Assembly: GCA_002499945.1 (NCBI GenBank)
Contig: DKYP01000140.1
Coordinates: forward strand, 816-14,100
Source: Lachnoclostridium sp. UBA7097
GTDB lineage: Bacteria > Bacillota > Clostridia > Lachnospirales > Lachnospiraceae
Length of the DNA: 13,285 nt
Direction: 5' to 3'
Shown here: in pieces, positions 1 through 6,171 of the stretch
Position numbering within the stretch: the first letter of the stretch is position 1
How the letters are laid out: every line of letters starts with the position of its first letter
The notes under the pieces: model-generated
What the model was told of the DNA's origin: nothing
What the model saw: the letters and a program-made list of their open reading frames with translations, nothing else
The model's database searches: none
Program-made: the position numbers and the translations under genes

Positions 1-470
1 GCAAGGTCTGCAATAACAAGAAATGAAGCTGTAATGAAAAGGCATACCCCCGGGACAATTACCATGTCATTAGCTGCTTCAATAATATCTGAAAGCAGTA
101 TGCCTATTATGCCTGTAGGTATTGTTGATACTATAACCAGCATAACGAACTTACGGTATGAACTTTTTATTACACGCCTGTAGGTTTTGCCGCTTTTAAA
201 TATTCTTGTGAAGAATATGCAGATATTAGCAAGTATATCTGTTAAAATATGTATCCCTTCAGATACCAGTTTCACTATATCTTTACGGAATGCTATAAAT
301 ATAGCTATAAGTGTGCCAAAATGCAGCATTACATCAAAAAACATGCCACCGCTTCCTAAATCTGTTCCAAGTACATGTTTGATTATAATAAGATGCCCTG
401 AACTGCTTATTGGCAGAAACTCTGCAAGCCCCTGCACCAGGCCAAGTATTACAGCTTTCCATACTGGCAT
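1..470 (-). CDS. uppP: Undecaprenyl-diphosphatase (BacA/UppP family), N-terminal part, cut by window edge
   Basis: Reading the minus strand from the ATG at 470-468 gives 156 codons that run off the left edge without a stop. The family dephosphorylates undecaprenyl diphosphate at the membrane, recycling the lipid carrier for peptidoglycan and other wall polymers, and confers some bacitracin tolerance. The N-terminus carries the hallmark motif QGLAEFLPISSSGHL (about residues 14-28), containing the conserved glutamate and the SSSGH segment. Further on come hydrophobic membrane segments and a second conserved stretch with FFDVMLHFGTL. A good ribosome binding site, AAGGAG, lies about 9 bases before the ATG. 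The usual family length is about 270-290 aa, so a little under half the protein is missing, all C-terminal. No frameshift is seen. The gene is transcribed divergently from the split gene at 652. Confidence 0.93.
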   Translation of the reverse strand, partial: MPVWKAVILGLVQGLAEFLPISSSGHLIIIKHVLGTDLGSGGMFFDVMLHFGTLIAIFIAFRKDIVKLVSEGIHILTDILANICIFFTRIFKSGKTYRRVIKSSYRKFVMLVIVSTIPTGIIGILLSDIIEAANDMVIVPGVCLFITASFLVIADL

Positions 471-524
471 AGGTAACTCTCCTTACTGTTTTTTACTTTA
501 CCTCTTAGGTAATCATATTTATCT

Positions 525-553
525 ATTATAACTATTATTTTAATGAAAGTAAA
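525..553 (-). promoter_or_regulatory. Probable sigma-A promoter of uppP
   Basis: On the minus strand a TTTACT box (plus 548-553) sits 17 bases upstream of a perfect TATAAT (plus 525-530). Four of six -35 bases match the consensus. It lies about 55 bases before the uppP start codon and back to back with the promoter of the gene at 652. Confidence 0.55.
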
Positions 554-571
554 GAACATTTAAATTATCAA

Positions 572-600
572 TTCACAAAGCAGGCTGTAACACATATAAT
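572..600 (+). promoter_or_regulatory. Strong sigma-A-like promoter of the split SpoIID-like gene
   Basis: TTCACA (572-577, five of six matches to TTGACA) is followed by a 17-base spacer and a perfect TATAAT (595-600). It is 51 bases upstream of the ATG at 652, which has its own ribosome binding site (GAGGT, about 8 bases before the ATG). A housekeeping-type promoter suggests the 5' half is still transcribed even though the gene is interrupted. Confidence 0.65.
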
Positions 601-651
601 AATAAATAACAAAATAATGCACTGTAATAATGCAGAAATGAGGTAATTTTT

Positions 652-1155
652 ATGCCAGCTTCAATAAGATTACAACAAACAGAGGATACAGGGTTTTTAA
701 AGGCAAATGTATCTTCTGTAATTGCTTCAAGGCCAATTAATGGCGCCAGGGTGCAGATTACAGATATTAATGACCCTGGCAGGGTAATTGAAGAGGTTGA
801 AACTGATATTTCCGGGCAGACTGAGGCTGTTGAACTTCCGGCACCTCCTGTTGAATACAGTATGGAGCCTTCTGCCGGCCAGCCCTATTCAGTTTATAAT
901 GTACGTATATCCGCACCCGGGTTTGAAACAATAGAAGTTTCAGGTGCAGAAATACTTCCCGGACAGACTTCTTTACAGAATGTTTCACTTATGCCTGTGC
1001 CTGATGCCCTTGGTGAAAGCGAAGAACTTTTTGTAATACCGCCCCACACCCTGTTTGGCGACTACCCGCCAAAAATAGCAGAGAGCGAGATAAAAGACAC
1101 ACAGGAAACGGGCGAGATTGTTCTGAGCCGTGTGGTAATCCCCGCTGGTGTCTGA
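652..1155 (+). CDS. 5' half of an interrupted SpoIID-like/peptidoglycan-binding protein gene
   Basis: The frame encodes 167 aa. The first 164 (to the proline codon at 1141-1143) belong to the host protein; the last three codons and the TGA are read from the inserted element. About residues 14-113 look like a carboxypeptidase-regulatory or Ig-like beta-sandwich: substitutions such as NGARVQITD and a 'YSVYNVRISAPGFET' strand pattern typify that fold. A linker ending in EIVLSRVVIP follows. There is no signal peptide at the N-terminus. From memory, related Lachnospiraceae proteins continue directly from 'VVIP' into an 'E-Y-x-V-V-H-D-G' segment, which here begins at 6208, about 5 kb downstream. 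The fragment alone lacks the catalytic-like and wall-binding domains, so it is probably non-functional unless the insert is excised. It has its own promoter (572-600) and ribosome binding site. Confidence 0.85.
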   Translation: MPASIRLQQTEDTGFLKANVSSVIASRPINGARVQITDINDPGRVIEEVETDISGQTEAVELPAPPVEYSMEPSAGQPYSVYNVRISAPGFETIEVSGAEILPGQTSLQNVSLMPVPDALGESEELFVIPPHTLFGDYPPKIAESEIKDTQETGEIVLSRVVIPAGV

Positions 1156-1208
1156 TTACTTCCACAGCCTTCTTACACTTCCAGCGTCCCATTTAAGGTA
1201 ATCCCCGC
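1134..1208. repeat. 12-bp direct repeat shared by host attachment flank and element interior
   Basis: GGTAATCCCCGC occurs at 1134-1145, spanning the host flank, the core and the first element bases. It occurs again, identically, at 1197-1208 inside the recombinase gene. The copies are 63 bp apart. The second copy encodes part of the recombinase C-terminus (GGDYL) on the minus strand. It may be a second recombinase recognition half-site, a relic of an earlier junction, or chance. Confidence 0.6.
1140..1151. other. Left attachment junction (attL) of the element
   Basis: The core CCCCG (1140-1144) is shared with the right junction (6204-6208). GCTGGTGT (1144-1151) begins the element and is the exact reverse complement of ACACCAGC at the right end. 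Host sequence lies to the left (valine-isoleucine-proline codons), element sequence to the right. Circularising the element would give ACACCAGC-CCCC-GCTGGTGT, a symmetric site around a non-palindromic CC centre, as expected for a serine-recombinase attP. The boundary is inferred from sequence logic, without an empty site for comparison. Confidence 0.72.
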
Positions 1209-1863
1209 CAGTACAGTGTATTTCCCTTGTTACATTATATACGGACGGCCTGTTTATCTTCTGTCTGTTAAGCCATTCTGCTGTTTCAGTAGAAGTATAT
1301 CCCTGGCTTTTTAATTCTTTTATCTTTTTTAACACTTCCATTGAAGCATCCTCTTTAAGAATCCTAAGCCCGTTTTCTGTCTTTATACAGTATCCATATG
1401 GCGCCATGCCTCCTGTATATCCCCCTTTCTTTTTCTGGTACTGTTTAACTATGGAAACTTTCCTGCCAGATTCCTTTGCATACCATTCATTAATAATGTT
1501 TTTAAGCCCTGCTGCAAATCCATTATTATTACAGCCTTCTGAAACCGCCACAAGCCTTATGCCGTATTCTGGAAATACTTTTTCTATATATTCCCCTGCC
1601 AGTATATAATTCCTGCCAATCCTTGAAAGGTCTTTTACAACAACCACGTTAAGCCTGTGTGCTGATATATCCTTAACCAGCCTTTTCCATGCGGGACGGT
1701 TAAAGTCCATGCCGGAAAATCCTTTATCAGAATATATCCCTGCACATTCCATTCCATTTCTGGTAATATATCTTCTGGCAATAAGTATCTGGTTTTCTAT
1801 TGTATAGTCTTTAATGTTATAGTGTTTTACTGACACCCTTGCATAAATACCAGCACGTTCCAT
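1156..1863 (-). CDS. Short serine recombinase (resolvase-domain plus partial recombinase domain), second of a pair
   Basis: Encodes 235 aa. The start is the ATG at 1863-1861: AAGGAG precedes it and it overlaps the TAA of the upstream recombinase as TAATG, so translation is coupled. A longer in-frame reading from 1956 lies inside the upstream gene and is rejected. Residues about 3-145 form the catalytic domain: YARVS with nucleophile Ser11, and VVVVKDLSRIGRNY with the active-site arginines. A recombinase domain follows (GGYTGGMAPYGY, then a helical segment), but the protein stops at an SVRRLWK segment aligning with the middle of that domain in its partner. It therefore has no zinc ribbon or coiled coil, whereas large serine integrases are usually about 450-550 aa. 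The stop codon is only 11 bp from the element's left core. It may act with its partner as a heteromeric integrase, or be a truncated relic. Confidence 0.88.
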   Translation of the reverse strand: MERAGIYARVSVKHYNIKDYTIENQILIARRYITRNGMECAGIYSDKGFSGMDFNRPAWKRLVKDISAHRLNVVVVKDLSRIGRNYILAGEYIEKVFPEYGIRLVAVSEGCNNNGFAAGLKNIINEWYAKESGRKVSIVKQYQKKKGGYTGGMAPYGYCIKTENGLRILKEDASMEVLKKIKELKSQGYTSTETAEWLNRQKINRPSVYNVTREIHCTGGDYLKWDAGSVRRLWK

Positions 1864-2783
1864 TATTTTATACCTCTCCTTAAGTCCATTTCCTGCACTT
1901 TTTGAAAAACCTCTTTGCTTATTACCGGCGTTACAGCCCCTTCCACACGTATCCATTCTTCTTTGGGAAGCTTCTTCCTTAAAGGCAGTTTATAACTTGT
2001 TTTCCTGTCTTTCCCCTGCAAAAGCACACCAGTATATATTTCATTAGACAGTATGCGCCTTACAGCAACTGGCGTCCAGCCAGGGTTTACGTTTCTTGCA
2101 AATGATGTTGTAAACCTGCTGTTATTAAGCTTTTTATACGCATATGGTGAGGGGATTTCCATTAAATCAAGTTCTTTTGCAATTTTTTCAGCGGATTTGC
2201 CATTAAGCCGCATATTAAAAATCCATTTTACAATATCTGCTGCATATTCATCTACAATAAGCTTCCCACGTTCTTTTTCTGATTTGATATAGCCATAAAC
2301 CGCAAATGCGCCTATATATATCCCCTGCTTTCTCCTTGCTGCCTGCTGCCAGCGTACTTTATTGGAAATATCCCTGCAATACGCATCATTAACCAGGTTC
2401 ATTATTGGCATAAGAAGTGCATCTTCAAGGAATCCGCTGGTTTTGCTGTCGTAACTGTCACATACTGCTATAAACCTTACACCAAGCCTCGGGAAAATGT
2501 ATTTTATATATTTGCCTGTCTGTATATAATCCCTGCCAAACCTTGATAAATCTTTTACAATTACACATTCAATCCTGCCTGCGTAAATATTTCTAATTAA
2601 ATCTTTTATGCCCGGCCTGTCGAAATTAATCCCGCTATAGCCATCATCACACCATTCACCGGCAATTTCCATATCATTATGTGCATGGACAAACTGTTCT
2701 ATTACCATGCGCTGCCCGGAAATGCTGTTGCCCCCGGTGCGTTCTTCTTCCTTTGAAATACGCAGGTAAATACCACATTTCAT
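1863..2783 (-). CDS. Serine recombinase with recombinase domain but no zinc-ribbon tail, first of a pair
   Basis: Encodes 306 aa. Residues about 1-145 are the resolvase-type catalytic domain: YLRIS with nucleophile Ser10, then IVKDLSRFGRDY with catalytic arginines. A recombinase (PF07508-like) domain spans about 150-280, containing 'GIYIGAFAVYGY' and the 'WTPVAVRRILSNEIYTG' motif. The protein ends at about the point where the zinc ribbon of large serine integrases would begin, so it is roughly 150-250 residues shorter than typical. It probably cuts and exchanges strands at the CC centre of the attachment sites, with the second recombinase. Its ATG overlaps the stop of the 77-aa gene upstream (ATGA), and its own stop overlaps the next start (TAATG), so three genes are translationally linked. 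A 39-bp stretch around the DLSR motif (2522-2560) is nearly identical to one in the partner gene (1602-1640), pointing to ancient duplication. Confidence 0.92.
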   Translation of the reverse strand: MKCGIYLRISKEEERTGGNSISGQRMVIEQFVHAHNDMEIAGEWCDDGYSGINFDRPGIKDLIRNIYAGRIECVIVKDLSRFGRDYIQTGKYIKYIFPRLGVRFIAVCDSYDSKTSGFLEDALLMPIMNLVNDAYCRDISNKVRWQQAARRKQGIYIGAFAVYGYIKSEKERGKLIVDEYAADIVKWIFNMRLNGKSAEKIAKELDLMEIPSPYAYKKLNNSRFTTSFARNVNPGWTPVAVRRILSNEIYTGVLLQGKDRKTSYKLPLRKKLPKEEWIRVEGAVTPVISKEVFQKVQEMDLRRGIK

Positions 2784-3013
2784 AATATCCCCCCATCTTC
2801 TTTTAGTGGCATATACAAAGGTTTAAAATCATTATCCCATCCCTGCTTTTCCTCCAGCGCAAAAAGAGCCATGCATTCCATAAAACTTACTGGCTCTTTT
2901 CCATCTTCACACACATCATAGTGGCATGTTACCTTCCATCTGGAAGTTTCATTTTCTGTATTATTATTTATAATATTTTGCATACCAATGTGCTTCCCTG
3001 GTATTTTATTCAA
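2780..3013 (-). CDS. Small unknown protein coupled to the recombinase genes
   Basis: Encodes up to 77 aa. I do not recognise the family. The protein is soluble and acidic, with two cysteines in the segment CHYDVC and a C-terminal half rich in aromatic residues (FALEEKQGWDNDFKPLY). There is no signal peptide or membrane segment. No ribosome binding site precedes the ATG at 3013. A second in-frame ATG at 2983 has AGGGA about 11 bases upstream and may be the true start, giving 67 aa. The stop overlaps the recombinase ATG as ATGA, which is good evidence that the frame is real and co-translated. Small proteins encoded beside serine integrases are sometimes recombination directionality factors; that role is only a positional guess here. 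It lies between the cargo genes and the recombinases. Confidence 0.62.
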   Translation of the reverse strand: MNKIPGKHIGMQNIINNNTENETSRWKVTCHYDVCEDGKEPVSFMECMALFALEEKQGWDNDFKPLYMPLKEDGGIL

Positions 3014-3039
3014 TAATATTTTATTCTTTTATATATGGA

Positions 3040-3969
3040 TTATGACGTTTCTTCTATACCTTCTATAAATTCTTTTACCTCCTGCCATGCCTGTTTTGAT
3101 TCTGGCAGCAAATCCAGTGCCATCTGGAATACATGGAACATTCCTTCATAGACATTTAACTTTACACTGCATCCGGCTTCTTCTGCCTTTTTTGCAGCAT
3201 CTACAGAGTCGCTTAAAAGCATTTCAACGCTTCCTGCCTGGAAAAGCATAGGCATAAGCCCGTTAAAATCGCCAAAAAGTGGTGATATATAGGGGTTATC
3301 AGGTTCATTGCTTCCAATATATTCACCATTATAAATCATGCTTTCCCTTGTATTTCCAAAAAGCGGGTCAAGTTTATAATTAGTTTCATATGATGAGCCG
3401 GATGCTGTTAAATCCGTCCATGGCGACATAAGCACCATTGCTGCCGGAAGGTTTATGCTATTATCTTTAAGGTACATTGCAAGGGCAAGTGCAAGCCCTC
3501 CTCCTGCTGAATCACCTGCAACAATAATATCACTGCCTTTATATCCAAGCCCCATAAGCCATTTATACGCTGTAACTGCATCCTCAAGCGCCGCCGGGTA
3601 AGGGTCTTCTGGTGCAACACGGTAATCTATTGTCAGTACCTTTATTCCGCCCCTCATATCACTGTAATATTTGGCAAAACTTCTGTATACATTCCTCATT
3701 TTGCCAATATAACCGCCGCCATGCAGCTGCAGTACGGCATATCCTGAATTTACTTCAGGGGGTGTTAAAAGTTCCATATCAAACTTCTTCATCTTTATCT
3801 TAAGCATTGAATAGCCTGGCGGGCATTTCCATGGCGGTTCCACAAGCCTGCGCCTGAAAGTGCCTTTCTTTATTCCTGGGCCGATAAGATGGTCGGATGT
3901 TGCAATATTAATAAGCTGCCGTACTATTTTTGCCTGCAAGCTGATATTGTCATTCTTCTTTATATCCAT
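3040..3969 (-). CDS. Alpha/beta hydrolase, hormone-sensitive-lipase type (family IV esterase)
   Basis: Encodes 309 aa, a normal length for alpha/beta hydrolase-3 (PF07859-like) esterases. The oxyanion motif HGGGY is at residues 83-87, and the nucleophile elbow GDSAGG places Ser154. The acid is probably Glu249 in the GSVEMLL segment, and the catalytic histidine is His279 in EGMFHVF, so the triad appears complete. No signal peptide is seen, so it is probably cytoplasmic and hydrolyses short- to medium-chain carboxyl esters. AAAGGA about 10 bases before the ATG supports this start. It lies 23 bp downstream of the zinc-ribbon membrane protein gene. Together with the acyltransferase at the head of the operon it suggests paired ester formation and ester removal, on an unknown substrate. 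Confidence 0.9.
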   Translation of the reverse strand: MDIKKNDNISLQAKIVRQLINIATSDHLIGPGIKKGTFRRRLVEPPWKCPPGYSMLKIKMKKFDMELLTPPEVNSGYAVLQLHGGGYIGKMRNVYRSFAKYYSDMRGGIKVLTIDYRVAPEDPYPAALEDAVTAYKWLMGLGYKGSDIIVAGDSAGGGLALALAMYLKDNSINLPAAMVLMSPWTDLTASGSSYETNYKLDPLFGNTRESMIYNGEYIGSNEPDNPYISPLFGDFNGLMPMLFQAGSVEMLLSDSVDAAKKAEEAGCSVKLNVYEGMFHVFQMALDLLPESKQAWQEVKEFIEGIEETS

Positions 3970-3992
3970 TTTATTCTGTTCCTTTTATCTTT

Positions 3993-4658
3993 TTATATAT
4001 AAAACCTTCTTTTAAGTTCACTTTTTGCTTTTTTATCCCCTATTACAAGGCATGATGTAAAAATCACTGCTGAAACCCCAAATGTCACCCATGGCAGTAC
4101 AGGACCGTTTACAAATCCTGTAAGGTAAAACACCATATGGACTATGCTTGTTATAAGTGTAAATATCTGCATTAAAAGGTAGCTCTGCCAGTTATTGAAA
4201 TTAATAACCATGCACACCAGTATTATCACATCTAATAAAAGTATAATCAGTGGAATGCCTATATTAAACGACCAGCCGCTAAAACCAAGTGCAAAATCAA
4301 TAACCACCACAAGAAGCATTGCCCCGAGCATCTGCACAAAGATTTTCTTAATATGGCCGTTTCTTTTATTTATGGTATATTGCAGGGTAAGTATTATATA
4401 AAAAATTGCGCCACCTGTTATAATTGACCATTTTATTCCATAATAATTATAATAATTTATAACTACAAGGAATATTTCCAGGACTATCCCGAAATAACTT
4501 GCAATATTTATAATTCTTTTTAACATCCTTGTCTTATTTCTTATATCTGGATAAATATTTCCTGTGCCGCCATTATCACCAGATAAAACCATGCCACAGA
4601 ACAGGCATCTTGTTGTTTCATCATTGATAACTACACCACACCTTTTACACTTATTCAT
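3993..4658 (-). CDS. Zinc-ribbon multi-pass membrane protein (DUF6320-like)
   Basis: Encodes 221 aa. The N-terminus carries two CxxC knuckles, CKRCG and CLFCG, spaced as in a zinc ribbon (residues about 4-24). A short linker follows, then about six hydrophobic membrane segments between residues 50 and 210, and a basic tail. From memory this resembles proteins annotated DUF6320, which I recall next to alcohol-acetyltransferase-like genes in Lachnospiraceae; I could not verify this. The start at 4658 is preferred over 4670 because GGAG lies 6 bases before it. It overlaps the end of the acyltransferase gene by 8 bp, indicating coupling. The function is unknown. A membrane partner that anchors or supplies substrate to the neighbouring acyltransferase and esterase is an inference from operon order. 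Confidence 0.82.
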   Translation of the reverse strand: MNKCKRCGVVINDETTRCLFCGMVLSGDNGGTGNIYPDIRNKTRMLKRIINIASYFGIVLEIFLVVINYYNYYGIKWSIITGGAIFYIILTLQYTINKRNGHIKKIFVQMLGAMLLVVVIDFALGFSGWSFNIGIPLIILLLDVIILVCMVINFNNWQSYLLMQIFTLITSIVHMVFYLTGFVNGPVLPWVTFGVSAVIFTSCLVIGDKKAKSELKRRFYI

Positions 4659-6003
4659 AGTACACTCCATTGCTTTCTATTGTTACATGCACACCATGTT
4701 CCACAAGCAGCGTAAAAAAACGCCGTTGTATTGATACATCTGCCAGTATTGATGTAAATGTAAAAACCAGTTCCCCGTTATAAGAAACTATTGCCCCTTT
4801 GATATTCTGCCCAGTGGATACAGATATCATTGAGTAAAAACGTTTTACATAATCTTTATAAGCATCATCTATTGCTATATTCCCTATATTGGTAAGCGTA
4901 GTAGTGCCCGCCCTTGCAGATGACCTGTACACAAACCTCATTGCTATTTTCTTAATAAAAAACGGGACTGAACGCAGGAATATATTTTTCTGGTTGGAAA
5001 CATTGTATGAAAAAAGTTCCTCAAGGTGTTCTTTATTTATCTGGCTTTTAAGGCTTGCCTTTATTTTCTCAAGGACTTCTTCAAATGTATAATCATCTTT
5101 TTCAGGTTTAAAAAGTGCACTTACCATTACAAAAAAATTCCTTGTAGTCATTGAATCAAAATATGGGCGTAAATTTACAGGCACACATACAACAACAGGC
5201 CGTAAAGACGGCTGGCCATGCAGGTATTCACAGAAAACCGAATATGCAAAAAGGGCAGTAAGATATTCATTAATGCTTGCGCCAAAACTTTTACCCGCTT
5301 TCTTTACTTCATCCAGCGGCATATACCCATGTATAATGCCAAGTTCCCCGGCTTCAAGTTTCTCCCCCTTTACTTCAACAGCCCTTGCCGTCTTATACCC
5401 TTTTGCATGGCTTTTACGGTAGTTTTTAAGGTAACTGTCCTCTGTATTAAGGGAAGTAACATCAGACAGCCCGTCTTCCTGCTCACCTGCTATATCCGGA
5501 TGCCTGAGCCTCAGGTACTGGTATACCAGTTCCCTTAGGAAGTTAATCCCTCCCATCCCGTCAGCAAGCACATGGAACACTTCAAGGTTAATCCTTTTCT
5601 TATAATAAGTTACCCTGAAAAGATAATAATTATTGGCATATGGCTCAATATACCTGCATGGGTAATCACTCTCTTCCTCAACAAGCGGGGCTCTTTTATC
5701 ATTTGTTTCAAAATAATACCAGAAAACCCCTTTCCTCATATGGACATTAAATGTGTCAAAACCAGGGAGCACTATATCAAGGGCTTTCTGCAGTGTATTC
5801 CTGTCAATATCTTCATTAAGGTCAACTGCTATCCTGTATACATTAGTCATTGTATGTGTTGCAATGGCAGGAAAAAGATTGGCTGTATTATCAAGCTTCT
5901 GCCAGTTAGTACTGTCCTTTCTCCTTTTATGCATACGCCTGTTCTTCCTGGGTTTTCCATGTTTCTTCACATCCTGCGTATTATCTTTATTATCTGTTTC
6001 CAT
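4651..6003 (-). CDS. Alcohol acetyltransferase/condensation-domain-like acyltransferase
   Basis: Encodes 450 aa. The key signature is HVLADG (His144-xxx-Asp148-Gly149), the HxxxDG active-site motif of the BAHD, condensation-domain and alcohol acetyltransferase superfamily, where the histidine acts as general base in transferring an acyl group to an alcohol or amine. The length and two-lobed pattern fit, with a second lobe containing 'PVVVCVPVNLRPYF' and 'ITNIGNI'-like strands near residues 270-400. The N-terminus has an unusual strongly basic stretch (about residues 13-29, rich in Lys and Arg), perhaps for membrane or nucleic-acid contact. No signal peptide is present. AAAGG lies about 10 bases before the ATG, and a TATAAT promoter lies upstream (6045-6073). 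It is the first gene of the element operon. Its acyl donor and acceptor cannot be told from sequence. Confidence 0.85.
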   Translation of the reverse strand: METDNKDNTQDVKKHGKPRKNRRMHKRRKDSTNWQKLDNTANLFPAIATHTMTNVYRIAVDLNEDIDRNTLQKALDIVLPGFDTFNVHMRKGVFWYYFETNDKRAPLVEEESDYPCRYIEPYANNYYLFRVTYYKKRINLEVFHVLADGMGGINFLRELVYQYLRLRHPDIAGEQEDGLSDVTSLNTEDSYLKNYRKSHAKGYKTARAVEVKGEKLEAGELGIIHGYMPLDEVKKAGKSFGASINEYLTALFAYSVFCEYLHGQPSLRPVVVCVPVNLRPYFDSMTTRNFFVMVSALFKPEKDDYTFEEVLEKIKASLKSQINKEHLEELFSYNVSNQKNIFLRSVPFFIKKIAMRFVYRSSARAGTTTLTNIGNIAIDDAYKDYVKRFYSMISVSTGQNIKGAIVSYNGELVFTFTSILADVSIQRRFFTLLVEHGVHVTIESNGVYYE

Positions 6004-6044
6004 TAAAACAAAACCTTTCTATGAAAATATTACTATACTGTAAT

Positions 6045-6073
6045 ATTATAACATCTTTTCTTTATAATTGGAA
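6045..6073 (-). promoter_or_regulatory. Probable promoter of the element operon
   Basis: On the minus strand a perfect TATAAT (plus 6045-6050) follows a weak TTCCAA -35 box (plus 6068-6073) at a 17-base spacing. It lies about 42 bases before the acyltransferase ATG and about 130 bp inside the right end of the element. It could drive all six element genes, since gaps between them are short or absent. Confidence 0.5.
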
Positions 6074-6122
6074 CCAATATACCAGATATTAGGCTGAAAA
6101 ATCCTTCTGCAGCATTTTTCAC

Positions 6123-6140
6123 AAACGGGTTTGCCCGTTT
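6123..6140. repeat. Perfect 7-bp stem hairpin near the right element end
   Basis: AAACGGG (6123-6129) and CCCGTTT (6134-6140) form a perfect inverted repeat around a TTTG loop. There is no long T-run on either strand, so it is a weak terminator at best. It lies 56 bp inside the right core and upstream of the element promoter. It could insulate element transcription or be a protein-binding site for excision. Confidence 0.45.
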
Positions 6141-6171
6141 TATAAATCTGTCCTGCCATATAATATAAAGT

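Noticed and set aside
187..531. 114-codon plus-strand frame
   Set aside because: It is antisense to uppP, whose minus-strand protein matches a well-known family.
1863..1956. Longer N-terminus of the second recombinase
   Set aside because: The extra residues lie within the upstream recombinase gene and do not fit the domain; the ATG at 1863 has AAGGAG and a TAATG overlap.
5572..6006. 144-codon plus-strand frame
   Set aside because: It is the shadow of the acyltransferase gene, which carries a clear HxxxDG motif on the minus strand.
6159..6164. Plus-strand TATAAT just upstream of the 3' half gene
   Set aside because: No -35 box at a proper spacing and no ribosome binding site before the ATG at 6172, so an element-borne promoter for the 3' half is not supported.
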